Source: Thermomicrobiales bacterium (GTDB lineage: Bacteria > Chloroflexota > Chloroflexia > Thermomicrobiales > UBA6265). Taken from it: DNA of 64,000 nt. Numbering within the stretch: the first letter of the stretch is position 1; each line of letters starts with the position of its first letter. The translations under genes were made by a program, and so were the position numbers. The notes beneath the pieces were generated by a model. It had not been told where the DNA came from. It did no database searches and was given only the letters and a program-made list of their open reading frames with translations. The stretch lies in contig JAHBVL010000002.1 of assembly GCA_019637585.1 (NCBI GenBank), positions 630,023-694,022 on the forward strand, given 5' to 3'. Positions 42,807 through 50,716 of this stretch are shown in pieces.

Positions 42807-43930
42807 CAGCCAATCAGCGCATTCTGATGGTCAGTCCTGTACTCCCGGCGACAACCGGCAACGGTCTGGCCATGCGCGCGGCGATGTCGGTCAAAGCCCT
42901 CAGCCGGCACGGGCGGCTGTCGCTGCTGGTGCACCAGCTCTACCCGTCGATGCGCCGCGGCGGTCTGGAACCAGAGCTGGCATCGCTGGTCGAGACGCTC
43001 GTCGTCCAGGATCCCCGGCATCCCTCTACCGGACTCGATCGTCTGTGCGGTCCATACGATCGGGTGCACGCGTTCCGCCTGTCGACCATCCCGGTCGCGG
43101 AATCAGTTCGGCACCGCGCCGGCGCACTCCATGTCGATTTCGACGATCTCGAGTCGCGAAGTCATCTGCGCATAGCCGGACTGCTCCGGTCGCGACAGCG
43201 GCATGGCGAGGCAGCGGTCGCCGAACGCCAATCGGCAACTTCGCTCGCCGCCGAAATCGAGGCGCTCTCCCAATTCGATCGGGTCTATCTGGCCAATCTC
43301 GCCGATATCGATCATCTCCCTTTCTGCGGTCGCGCGGACGTCCGTGTCCTGCCGAATGTCGTCGATCCGGTAGCGCTTTCGCCGGGCGAAACAACGCGCA
43401 GTGGAGCGCAATCACTGGATCGCCCCTTCACCTTTCTCTTTGTCGGCACATTGACCTACTTTCCCAATGAAGATGGCGTTCGCTTTTTCTGCGAGGAAGT
43501 CCTGCCTCTGCTGCGAGAGCAAGCCGGCCAGGAGTTCCGGGTGAAGGTCGTCGGCCTGGCTCCTCCCTCGGTCACATCGCTCCGGGGGCTGCCGAATGTC
43601 GAGATCACGGGAATGGTTCCGGCTATCGAGCCCCACTACGCCACAGCCGGCGCGGTGATCGTGCCGCTGCGGGCGGGCGGCGGCACGCGGATCAAACTCC
43701 TGGAAGCATTCGCCTTTGGAGCGCCTGCTGTGTCGACCACCATCGGGGCCGAAGGCATCGCCGTTCGCCCCGGTGTCGAATGCCTGATCGCCGACAAACC
43801 TGAGTCCTTCGCCGCGGCCTGCCTGAATCTGATGAATGACGCCTCATTGCGCCAGCGGCTCTCCGTCGAGGCACTCGCCTACGTCCAGACTCACCACTCG
43901 CTGGACGTGGCGATCGCCGCATTGTCCTGA
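42803..43930 (+). CDS. Glycosyltransferase, GT4-like (GT-B fold)
   Basis: 375 aa. ILMVSPVLPATTGNGLAMRA at the N-terminus, FTFLFVGTLTYFPNEDGVRF in the linker and the C-terminal donor site AVIVPLRAGGGTRIKLLEAF then AFGAPAVSTTIGAEGIAV place it in the GT-B group of family 4 with the usual E-x7-E-like region. The ATG overlaps the upstream gene stop by 4 bases. Probable NDP-sugar transferase in the same glycan pathway as the GT62-like enzyme. Confidence 0.88.
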   Translation: MTANQRILMVSPVLPATTGNGLAMRAAMSVKALSRHGRLSLLVHQLYPSMRRGGLEPELASLVETLVVQDPRHPSTGLDRLCGPYDRVHAFRLSTIPVAESVRHRAGALHVDFDDLESRSHLRIAGLLRSRQRHGEAAVAERQSATSLAAEIEALSQFDRVYLANLADIDHLPFCGRADVRVLPNVVDPVALSPGETTRSGAQSLDRPFTFLFVGTLTYFPNEDGVRFFCEEVLPLLREQAGQEFRVKVVGLAPPSVTSLRGLPNVEITGMVPAIEPHYATAGAVIVPLRAGGGTRIKLLEAFAFGAPAVSTTIGAEGIAVRPGVECLIADKPESFAAACLNLMNDASLRQRLSVEALAYVQTHHSLDVAIAALS

Positions 43931-43973
43931 TCACCGGCTAACCAGGGCTGTCCAGGAAAAGCGCCCGTCCTTC

Positions 43974-44120
43974 GTAGCCGCAGACCCCCGTGTCTGCTTT
44001 CTCATGGGAAACGCTGTTATCAGTTTCCCCTGTGGACATTGACTTGTTTGCAGATGCGTACGCACACATCACCGGGTGCCGCCCGCGTGAGATTCGGCAG
44101 ACACGGGGGTCTGCGGCTAC
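43974..44120. repeat. 147-bp MITE-like element with 24-bp perfect inverted ends
   Basis: GTAGCCGCAGACCCCCGTGT... (43974-43997) is repeated exactly in reverse complement at 44097-44120, and the match extends a few bases outward (TCCTT/AAGGA) with a one-base bulge. The 99 bases between contain no open frame of note. It lies between convergent glycosyltransferase genes. The GTAGC ends resemble the GTAGCG ends of the other repeats in the window. No transposase is in view. Confidence 0.75.
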
Positions 44121-44167
44121 AAGGAGAGAGGCACGTTCTGACGAATCCGCTCCGTGAACAATTCGGA

Positions 44168-45304
44168 TCAACGAGGCTGTTCGAGTTCGGACAGAATGTC
44201 GATGAGGCGGGCCGCGGCGTGGCGCCAGGTGAAGTTGCCGAGAATCCAGTCGCGTGCCGAGGCGACCGTCGTCTCATTGCCGTCGATGGCAGCACGGATT
44301 GCCCGCCGCGCCGCGTCGAGATCGGGCTCCCACCAGACAGCGTCCCCGGTGAAATAGACCTCGGTATCACCCTCCGCCCGGGCGGCGATTTCGCGCACCG
44401 GCAGAAGCGTCGCCGTCTCCGGAGTGAGGTAAGTTCGGTAGGCGGTATGGTCGGGTGCAATCAAATGCAGCCCGCTGGCGGCGGCTTCCATCATCGGCAG
44501 ATCCCACCCCTCCCCCAGCGACATACTCAGATAGTGGGTGGTCGAGGCGTAGAGTCTGGGCATCTCGGCGTCGGCGTAGATATCGGTAATGATGTGCACC
44601 GGCGCAGCATCGGCGAATCGCTTGCCATGCTCCAGCTCGAGCGCTTGCGTCACCGGCTGGAGAACCTGCGCCGAATCGTGTGGGCCGATCCCCACCTTGA
44701 GCAGGAGAACCGCATCATCCGAACGATTCGTTTCCAGAAGCCACGCGCGAAGGAGTCCTTTCTGATTCTTCCGGGGCACGACTTCCGAGATGTTGAGCAC
44801 TCGGGTGCGACGGCGAGTGAGATCCTCTCCATCCGGCCCCAGAAACGGCAAAGGCTCGGCTCCAGGCGAGAAGAGCGTGTCGTCGACGCCCAGAGGACAG
44901 ATACGCAACCGCTGCTCATCGATACCAGCCGCCAGCCAGATCGCATACGACGATTCCGCAGGCACGATCGTCAGCTGGCTCGATTTGGTTGCCTTCACCC
45001 AGAACGGCGGGACCCGTGATGCCTCGAACATCGTGTAGTTGGCCACCGCCATCTGCCGAGCGGGCTCGACCTGGTGCGGCATGCAGAACTGGAGATAGAC
45101 CGAGGCGGCGACCGGCCGCCGGAGCGAGGTGAACCACGGATCCCGCATCTCGGGCGGCAGCCGGCGGGGACTCCAGTAGGGCATGTCGACCAGCTGCACA
45201 TCGACCCCAGCAGCAGCGATCGCCCGGGTGTACTCCCGTACCTGGTGATCGTAGCCCGTCGGCCCCTGATATGGTCCCCGGATTTTGAGTGCAGTCAGCG
45301 TCAC
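44168..45304 (-). CDS. Glycosyltransferase, GT4-like
   Basis: 378 aa GT-B transferase. ALKIRGPYQGPTGYDHQVRE at the N-terminus is the acceptor-side glycine-rich loop, RVLNISEVVPRKNQKGLLRA is the linker, and YLSMSLGEGWDLPMMEAAAS is the donor-site GEGWDLPxxEA element with the conserved Glu pair. The start is GTG with GGGGAG upstream. It is leftward, divergent from the double-thioredoxin gene. Its end faces the MITE-like element. Confidence 0.88.
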   Translation of the reverse strand: MTLTALKIRGPYQGPTGYDHQVREYTRAIAAAGVDVQLVDMPYWSPRRLPPEMRDPWFTSLRRPVAASVYLQFCMPHQVEPARQMAVANYTMFEASRVPPFWVKATKSSQLTIVPAESSYAIWLAAGIDEQRLRICPLGVDDTLFSPGAEPLPFLGPDGEDLTRRRTRVLNISEVVPRKNQKGLLRAWLLETNRSDDAVLLLKVGIGPHDSAQVLQPVTQALELEHGKRFADAAPVHIITDIYADAEMPRLYASTTHYLSMSLGEGWDLPMMEAAASGLHLIAPDHTAYRTYLTPETATLLPVREIAARAEGDTEVYFTGDAVWWEPDLDAARRAIRAAIDGNETTVASARDWILGNFTWRHAAARLIDILSELEQPR

Positions 45305-45345
45305 GTCCCGTGCTCCCCGTGTGGGAATGCTCTATCCTGCGGAGT

Positions 45346-46272
45346 ATGACGACTGGACGCAAGCAACCCCGAACCTGGACCGGTAAACCAGCAGATGGCG
45401 CCGCCCAGACGGCTCCTGGCGCGGCGCCTGGCACCTTTCTGTCCGACTTCGCGCTGCCGAACCTGGACGGCCACATGCTTCGGGTTTCGGACCAGGTCGG
45501 ACATCCCTACATTCTGCTCTTCGTCGACACCACCTGCGGGCCATCCGAGGATGTTCTGCGCGAACTGGCCAGGTTGCGCCGCAAACCAGGTTCGACCATA
45601 CCCAAGGTGATCATCGCCGCCGCCGGCGACGGCATGGCCATTCGCGAGCTTGCTCTTCGATACGAAACCGGACCAGATGTCGTCTGTCAGGACGATCACG
45701 AACTGATCACCTTTTACCAGGTTCCGGCCACGCCAGCCGCCTATCTGGTCGACGAAGGGCGCCGCACGGTTGGCAACCTCGCTATCGGCAAACATGCGGT
45801 CATCGGTTCGTTGCGCGGCAAACGCGAGCCGGGCCCGGCGAAGAACCGCGCCGGAGATGCCACACCCGTGGGTCGCAATCAGCGGATTCGCCTGACCGGT
45901 GGTGATTGGGCGCCAGAGGTCACCTTCTCGGCGCCGGAGGGGTACTCGATTTCCCTGACCGCACAACGCGGCCGCAGAATCCTCCTGGTTTTCTGGTCCA
46001 CAGCCTGCCCCTTCTGCGACGACATTGCAGCACCGATCGCCAGATTGCCCAAAGAGATCACGCCGGTCATCATCGGACGGAGCGGCGAAACCAGGTCCGC
46101 CGCGTTTGCGGGCCTGCTCTACGGCACGCAGGAGCGGTCGGAGGTCTCGGATGCCTTCAATCTCTACGCGACGCCATCCGCTGTGCTGATCGACCCTTCT
46201 GGCCGGCTCGAACGGGATCCCGTCTCAGGCGTCAGCGCGGTCAGGGCGCTGCTGGCGTCGCTCCCCGCGTAG
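45346..46272 (+). CDS. Tandem thioredoxin-fold protein (AhpC/TSA-TlpA type)
   Basis: 308 aa soluble protein with two thioredoxin-like domains. Domain 1 (about 28-150) begins GTFLSDFALPNLDGHMLRVS and has CGPS where the active pair would be, so the second Cys is missing. Domain 2 (about 185-300) has an intact CPFC in LLVFWSTACPFCDDIAAPIA. No signal peptide or membrane anchor is visible. The first domain may be structural or peroxiredoxin-like. It sits among glycosyltransferase genes. The last 32 bases overlap the convergent cytidylyltransferase-FkbM gene. Confidence 0.85.
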   Translation: MTTGRKQPRTWTGKPADGAAQTAPGAAPGTFLSDFALPNLDGHMLRVSDQVGHPYILLFVDTTCGPSEDVLRELARLRRKPGSTIPKVIIAAAGDGMAIRELALRYETGPDVVCQDDHELITFYQVPATPAAYLVDEGRRTVGNLAIGKHAVIGSLRGKREPGPAKNRAGDATPVGRNQRIRLTGGDWAPEVTFSAPEGYSISLTAQRGRRILLVFWSTACPFCDDIAAPIARLPKEITPVIIGRSGETRSAAFAGLLYGTQERSEVSDAFNLYATPSAVLIDPSGRLERDPVSGVSAVRALLASLPA

Positions 46273-47503
46273 CCTCGGACCGGAAGATATACAGCGGCAC
46301 CGGATTGCCGAACCGGGCGATCGGGCGGTATCCGAGCTGGCCAAGATGCGCGTTGACGGCATTGAATGTGAAGTCGTGCACCAGCTCGGCAGCGATGACT
46401 GGCCGGTGCGTTTCGATGGTTCGCGCGGCTCCCCGGAGCACAGCATGCTCGTTCCCCTCGACATCGACTTTCAGCAGCGTGATGGGCATGTCACCGATGC
46501 GGGCGGCCAGTTCGTCGATGATGTCATCGATTGTCCGCACCTCGACGGTCTGCGCGTTCTCGTCTGTTCTCCATTTACCGCCGGCGCGAACCTGAATGCT
46601 CCCGGCATTTCGTTCCCATCCGGGTGGCCGGTGGATGACCGCGGTCTCCGCTTTCGAACCGGCGGCGACACGCAGCGCAACGACGGAAGTCAGGCCATTC
46701 GCCGCAAGATTGTGCTGAAGCAGCCGGTAGTTCTCGGATACCGGTTCGAGCGCGATGACCAGATCGGCAAGATATGCCGAGAGATAGACGGTGTGGTTTC
46801 CGATGTTCGCGCCGACATCGATCGCCACGCCGCGCCGCCTGACGACATAATGCAGAAATGTCAGCACATCGATCTCGTAGAAGGTTCCGTATTCGCGCAT
46901 GGTGCCGAAGATGAGATCGTCGGGGCCGGCCCCGGCGAAGGTGAAAACACGGGAGGCGGTCTGATCGGTCCGTCCCCGCGGAGCGAACGAGAAAGAGAAT
47001 TCCAGGGCATCGGACTGCGCTGGCGACGGTCGGAAGGGCTCTTGCCCAACCGGAAAGTCGACGCCTTCAGCAATGACGGCAGCGACCTGACTGGCGCTCA
47101 CGCCAGGCAGTTCCGGCAAGACCGAAACCGGGAACGGCACATCGGGGCAATCGTCATCGGCCGTGAAGATCATGTCGGGACCGAGTACGCCAATCTCCTG
47201 CGCCAGAGACAATCCATCGACGATGACCACGGCATCGACGTCGCGGAGGGCCCCGACAAGGCGGGCCCGCTCCCTTTCCGGCGTGAATGGGCGACCCGGC
47301 CCCTTCAGCACACGAGTCGAGGAGTCGTCGAAGAGCGCGACCACGAGACGATCACTCGATTGCGCCGCCCGCTCGATCAGCGCGATATGGCCGCTGTGCA
47401 GGAGGTCGAACGCCCCATGGACGAGCCCGACCCGTTGTCCCTCCTGCTGCCAGCTCTTCACGCGGCCCGCGACGCTCTCGAGATGGGTTGCATCGATCGC
47501 CAT
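46241..47503 (-). CDS. Fusion of a cytidylyltransferase-like domain and an FkbM methyltransferase
   Basis: 420 aa. The N-terminal domain (about 1-150) shows the nucleotidyltransferase site in VGLVHGAFDLLHSGHIALIE (HSGH), as in TagD/RfaE2-type enzymes that activate sugar or glycerol phosphates. The C-terminal domain (about 180-410) is an FkbM-type SAM methyltransferase: VAIDVGANIGNHTVYLSAYL, LVIALEPVSENYRLLQHNLA and ITLLKVDVEGNEHAVLRGA. I do not recall this pairing as a standard fusion. It suggests one protein that both activates and O-methylates a glycan building block. The start is ATG 47503 with AAGGAT upstream. Confidence 0.85.
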   Translation of the reverse strand: MAIDATHLESVAGRVKSWQQEGQRVGLVHGAFDLLHSGHIALIERAAQSSDRLVVALFDDSSTRVLKGPGRPFTPERERARLVGALRDVDAVVIVDGLSLAQEIGVLGPDMIFTADDDCPDVPFPVSVLPELPGVSASQVAAVIAEGVDFPVGQEPFRPSPAQSDALEFSFSFAPRGRTDQTASRVFTFAGAGPDDLIFGTMREYGTFYEIDVLTFLHYVVRRRGVAIDVGANIGNHTVYLSAYLADLVIALEPVSENYRLLQHNLAANGLTSVVALRVAAGSKAETAVIHRPPGWERNAGSIQVRAGGKWRTDENAQTVEVRTIDDIIDELAARIGDMPITLLKVDVEGNEHAVLRGAARTIETHRPVIAAELVHDFTFNAVNAHLGQLGYRPIARFGNPVPLYIFRSEATRGATPAAP

Positions 47504-47561
47504 TCAGGATCCTTCGCCGGACGAGCAGGTCCATGAGAGAATCGCACCACCAAGAAGCGGG

Positions 47562-48383
47562 GTGAACAACCGTCATGATATCGCTGAGCTGAGCACGTAC
47601 GTGGTTCTACGACACACCCATCAACCCTGGAATGCCAGTCCGCCCAAGGTCTCCATGATTCTGACCACCCGGGACCGGCCGAAGTTCATGGAAATGGCTC
47701 TGGCCTGTTTCCAGCATCAGACCTATCCCAACCGGGAGTTGATCATTGTCGACGACGGCGATGCGCAGCCAGTCGACGAGCAAAGCGCAAGGCGTGTGGG
47801 GGCGACGTTGATCCGCACGCCACCTGGCACGCCCCTCGGTGACAAGCTCAACATCGGATGCGACGCCGCCACCGGGCTCCTCTGTCAGAAGATGGACGAC
47901 GACGACTGGTACGGTCCCGATTTCGAGATCACCATGGTGCAAGCAGCACTCAGCCGCTGGACCGACGCCTGCCGCCCGATCGTGGGAATCGTCACACCCT
48001 TCCGGTTCTTCAACCTGGTGAGCTGGGAGGTCCGGCAAACCCCACAGGGGAACGTACCGGGCGCGACATTGATCTTCGCCAGGCAGGACTGGCGCGAGCA
48101 CCCCTTCCGGTCGCTGCCGGGGGATGAGGATGTCTGGTTCTTTCTCGACCACCTGGCGCACGGCGCGGCCGTGGCGCGAGTCAATGGTCTGCAGCACTAC
48201 CTGGCGATCCGGCATCGGGGACTGAACACCGAACGGGGCCATACATGGGTCAATCAGTGGACTGGTCAGGCGCTGGAGGACGATCTGCTGTCGCTCGATC
48301 TCGTTCCCGGCGGACCGGAATCGATCCTGCCCCGCTGGGCAATCGATTTCTATCAGGGCATGCTCATTTCACCACCGGCGTGA
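47562..48383 (+). CDS. Glycosyltransferase family 2-like protein
   Basis: About 273 aa GT-A transferase. KVSMILTTRDRPKFMEMALA, CFQHQTYPNRELIIVDDGDA (first acidic pair), LCQKMDDDDWYGPDFEITMV (DxD-type metal site) and LPGDEDVWFFLDHL (ED-x-W-like) follow the GT2 plan. The GTG at 47562 is the best start with a weak AGAAG box; a GTG at 47601 is possible. It is rightward and its last 20 bases overlap the convergent LLM-family gene. Likely part of the same cell-surface or extracellular glycan set. Confidence 0.85.
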   Translation: MNNRHDIAELSTYVVLRHTHQPWNASPPKVSMILTTRDRPKFMEMALACFQHQTYPNRELIIVDDGDAQPVDEQSARRVGATLIRTPPGTPLGDKLNIGCDAATGLLCQKMDDDDWYGPDFEITMVQAALSRWTDACRPIVGIVTPFRFFNLVSWEVRQTPQGNVPGATLIFARQDWREHPFRSLPGDEDVWFFLDHLAHGAAVARVNGLQHYLAIRHRGLNTERGHTWVNQWTGQALEDDLLSLDLVPGGPESILPRWAIDFYQGMLISPPA

Positions 48384-49296
48384 ATCCTCGTTCGCTCCGG
48401 ATAGCCGCCACCCGCTCCCGTACCGCTGGCGCGATCTCGTCGATGAACATTCTCAACCGGGGAGCCGTCGGCACACCCCAGAGAATGAACGAGGAGAACC
48501 CAATATCGACTGCGAGATGGGTCAACACCTCGACCCAGTGATCGCGAGGCCCGACGATCTGACTGTCGTCATCGGAGCTGCCTGACTCGACGAGGGGAGC
48601 CACGTCGCCGCCGACGTTGTAGATGCGGCGAATCGCCGCGGGGTCCCGTCCAGCGGTTTGGGCAGCCAGGTCGATGATCGCGTTCGACGTGATTGCCTGC
48701 GCTGGAGACACATATGCCATGGACGGCACCCAGCCATCCCCCGTCTCACCAGTCAGCTGCAGCGCGCGCGGACCGATGACGCCCAGCCAGATCTGCATGT
48801 CGTGCGCCGGGATCGGTCCCGGTCGCGCTCCCATCGCTCTGTAGTGTTCGCCCGAGATGCGCAGCGAGCGACCCGTGTTCCAGGCCCGAATGAGCTCGAT
48901 CGACTCCCGAAGCGCACCCAATGCTTCTTTCGGCTGGCGTACGGGTCCGCCCATCCCTTTGATGGCATCCCAGAATGCGCCGGCGCCCAAACCCAGCTCG
49001 AATCGGCCATTGCTCAGCTGATCGAGGGTCGCCGCCTGCTTGGCCAGCATCGCCGGTGGCCGCAGCGGCAGGTTGGCGACATCGGGGAAAATCCGGACCC
49101 GCGTCGTCTGGGCCAGGATGAATGCCGATAGCGTCAGCGCGTCGAAATGCTTCGCCTGGTAGGGGTGATCCTGGATACCGATCAGGTCGTAGCCCAGCTC
49201 GTCGATGATGCCGGCGATCTCCAGTGTCCGCTGCGGATCGCCGCTTGCCGGGTCCAGAAAAAACCCGAATTCAATGTCATGACCATAGTCGGGCAT
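48364..49296 (-). CDS. LLM-class flavin-dependent oxidoreductase
   Basis: 310 aa luciferase-like TIM-barrel oxidoreductase using FMN or F420. FGFFLDPASGDPQRTLEIAG, DLIGIQDHPYQAKHFDALTL, RVRIFPDVANLPLRPPAMLA then KQAATLDQLSNGRFELGLGA are typical of the F420/FMN LLM group. ATG 49296 is selected by GGAGAGGA upstream. No F420 biosynthesis gene is in the window, so the cofactor is open. It is divergent from the hemerythrin gene. Confidence 0.9.
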   Translation of the reverse strand: MPDYGHDIEFGFFLDPASGDPQRTLEIAGIIDELGYDLIGIQDHPYQAKHFDALTLSAFILAQTTRVRIFPDVANLPLRPPAMLAKQAATLDQLSNGRFELGLGAGAFWDAIKGMGGPVRQPKEALGALRESIELIRAWNTGRSLRISGEHYRAMGARPGPIPAHDMQIWLGVIGPRALQLTGETGDGWVPSMAYVSPAQAITSNAIIDLAAQTAGRDPAAIRRIYNVGGDVAPLVESGSSDDDSQIVGPRDHWVEVLTHLAVDIGFSSFILWGVPTAPRLRMFIDEIAPAVRERVAAIRSERGFTPVVK

Positions 49297-49395
49297 CGTA
49301 TGTCCTCTCCAAGAATCGATCGATGGCAACCATCAATCGCTGTATGATATATTCATGCGCATGTATCTAACAAGATCGCCCAGGATTGACTATTG

Positions 49396-49920
49396 GTGAC
49401 AGACACATCGATCTACCACAACACTGAACGCGCAGAGGGGATGCTCCGCGAGCTCCTCTATATCCACACCCTTCTCAGACGTGACCTGGCGAGAGTCAAC
49501 AAGCTGGCCGAAGAGGTTCGGTCTGGTCATCCCGTCCAGCATATCGTCGACACGGTCCGCGATCTGGAAACGAATAGCCCGCTCTGGCGATTGCGCGATG
49601 GTTGCTGGCGATACTGCCGCTTCGTGCATGGTCATCACACGCTGGAAGACGCCGCACTCTTTCCCATGGCCCGGCGCGCCGATCCTTCCCTCCATTCCGT
49701 CATCGACAAACTCGAGGAAGACCATCTGGTCGTGCACCACATCACCGAGCGCATCGCCGAGCTTGCCGCAACCGTTGCGGAACAGGACAGCTTCGAACGT
49801 CGCGCCGACCTCACGGAAGCGCTGAACGATCTGGAGCACCATCTACTAACCCATCTGACATTCGAGGAAGCCTCGCTCGGACCACTTCTCTCATCGTGGG
49901 ACAGCTGGCCGAGGGGGTGA
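49396..49920 (+). CDS. Hemerythrin-like (HHE) domain protein
   Basis: About 174 aa four-helix bundle with a likely di-iron site. Candidate ligands are His in ELLYIHTLLRRDLARV, the run RFVHGHHTLEDAALFP, LEEDHLVVHHITERI and HHLLTHLTFEEASLGP. Such proteins sense or detoxify oxygen, nitric oxide or peroxide. The start is GTG 49396, with a TTG one codon upstream. The downstream marR gene begins 4 bases after the stop, so the two form an operon and the regulator may respond to the same stress. The region upstream holds a palindrome, CATGCGCATG, at 49354-49363. Confidence 0.85.
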   Translation: MTDTSIYHNTERAEGMLRELLYIHTLLRRDLARVNKLAEEVRSGHPVQHIVDTVRDLETNSPLWRLRDGCWRYCRFVHGHHTLEDAALFPMARRADPSLHSVIDKLEEDHLVVHHITERIAELAATVAEQDSFERRADLTEALNDLEHHLLTHLTFEEASLGPLLSSWDSWPRG

Positions 49921-49924
49921 TCAG

Positions 49925-50389
49925 ATGGCCAATGACGCCGAGAACACCCCAGTCGCCTGTATCCGGGCGTGGCATGCGCTCCGGGAGATGCACGATCGCG
50001 TTTCCCGGCAGATCGAAGCAGCACTTGCCGCCTGCTGCACGCTGTCGTCGACCGAGCTCCGGGCGCTTGTTGTCATCCAGGAGCATGGCGCCGGCGGCAT
50101 TCGTCTGACGTCGCTCTGCCAGCACACTGATCTCAGCCAGCCGGCTGTGTCACGACTCGTCGAGCGGCTGGAAGAGCGGGGGCTGATCGAGCGGCACATC
50201 GATGACCTCGACCGGCGCAGTGTCCTCCTCCGTCTCACCGCCGAAGGCGAAACGCTCACCCAGCGGGCCTCAGAAGTCCACGCAGCAACAGTCAGCGACG
50301 CACTCGGCACGCTGCTGGCCAGCGAAGACCAGCAACGGTTGCTCGAAGCACTCCAGCCGCCAAGCAACAGTCAGAATCCCACCCTGTAG
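49925..50389 (+). CDS. MarR-family transcriptional regulator (hemerythrin operon)
   Basis: 154 aa winged-helix regulator. IRLTSLCQHTDLSQPAVSRL then VERLEERGLIERHIDDLDRR is the DNA-binding domain with the DDLDRRSVLLRLTAEG wing. It contains a few cysteines (CCTLSS, SLCQH), which could sense thiol stress, but this is conjecture. Its TAG stop lies inside the GTAGCG end of the first cloverleaf repeat unit, so the present C-terminus (QPPSNSQNPTL) may have been set by repeat insertion. Confidence 0.88.
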   Translation: MANDAENTPVACIRAWHALREMHDRVSRQIEAALAACCTLSSTELRALVVIQEHGAGGIRLTSLCQHTDLSQPAVSRLVERLEERGLIERHIDDLDRRSVLLRLTAEGETLTQRASEVHAATVSDALGTLLASEDQQRLLEALQPPSNSQNPTL

Positions 50390-50694
50390 CGGCGAGGCCT
50401 GCCTCGCTCGTCCACAACGACGCGCAACGCAGGCGTTGCCGCTACACGCCCGACCACACCGCCACCTGTAGCGGCGAGGCCCGCCTCGCTCGTCCATAAC
50501 GACGGGCAACGCAGGCGTTGCCGCTACACCCCGGACCGCACCGCCACCTGTACCGGCGGGGCCTGCCTCGCTCGTCCGCAACGACGCGCAACGCAGGCGT
50601 TGCCGCCACACCCCGGACCGCACCGCCGCCACCTGTAGCGGCGAGGCCCGCCTCGCTCGTCCACAACAACGGGCAACGCAGGCGTCGCCGCTAC
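50386..50694. repeat. Array of four 60-bp cloverleaf-forming repeats
   Basis: Units at 50386-50445, 50468-50527, 50550-50609 and 50635-50694 are separated by near-identical 22-25 base spacers. Each is built as GTAGCG / hairpin GCGAGGC-ct-GCCTCGC / hairpin TCGT-ccaca-ACGA / hairpin GCAACGC-ag-GCGTTGC / CGCTAC, where the first and last blocks pair to close a cloverleaf (not in unit 3). Differences between units mostly leave the hairpins paired. The array fills the gap between marR and the MFS gene and supplies the marR stop codon. It is not CRISPR. Confidence 0.9.
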
Positions 50695-50716
50695 ATCAAG
50701 ACGGCGCTGCTGCTGA

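Noticed and set aside
42000-48383. Glycocin-like modified peptide cluster (glycosyltransferases plus thioredoxin-fold protein)
   Set aside because: No precursor peptide gene, no peptidase-containing ABC exporter and no S-glycosyltransferase hallmark were found.
50386-50694. Tandem repeats considered as a CRISPR array
   Set aside because: Repeats are 60 bases with internal hairpins, and the 22-25 base spacers are nearly identical to each other. No cas genes are present.
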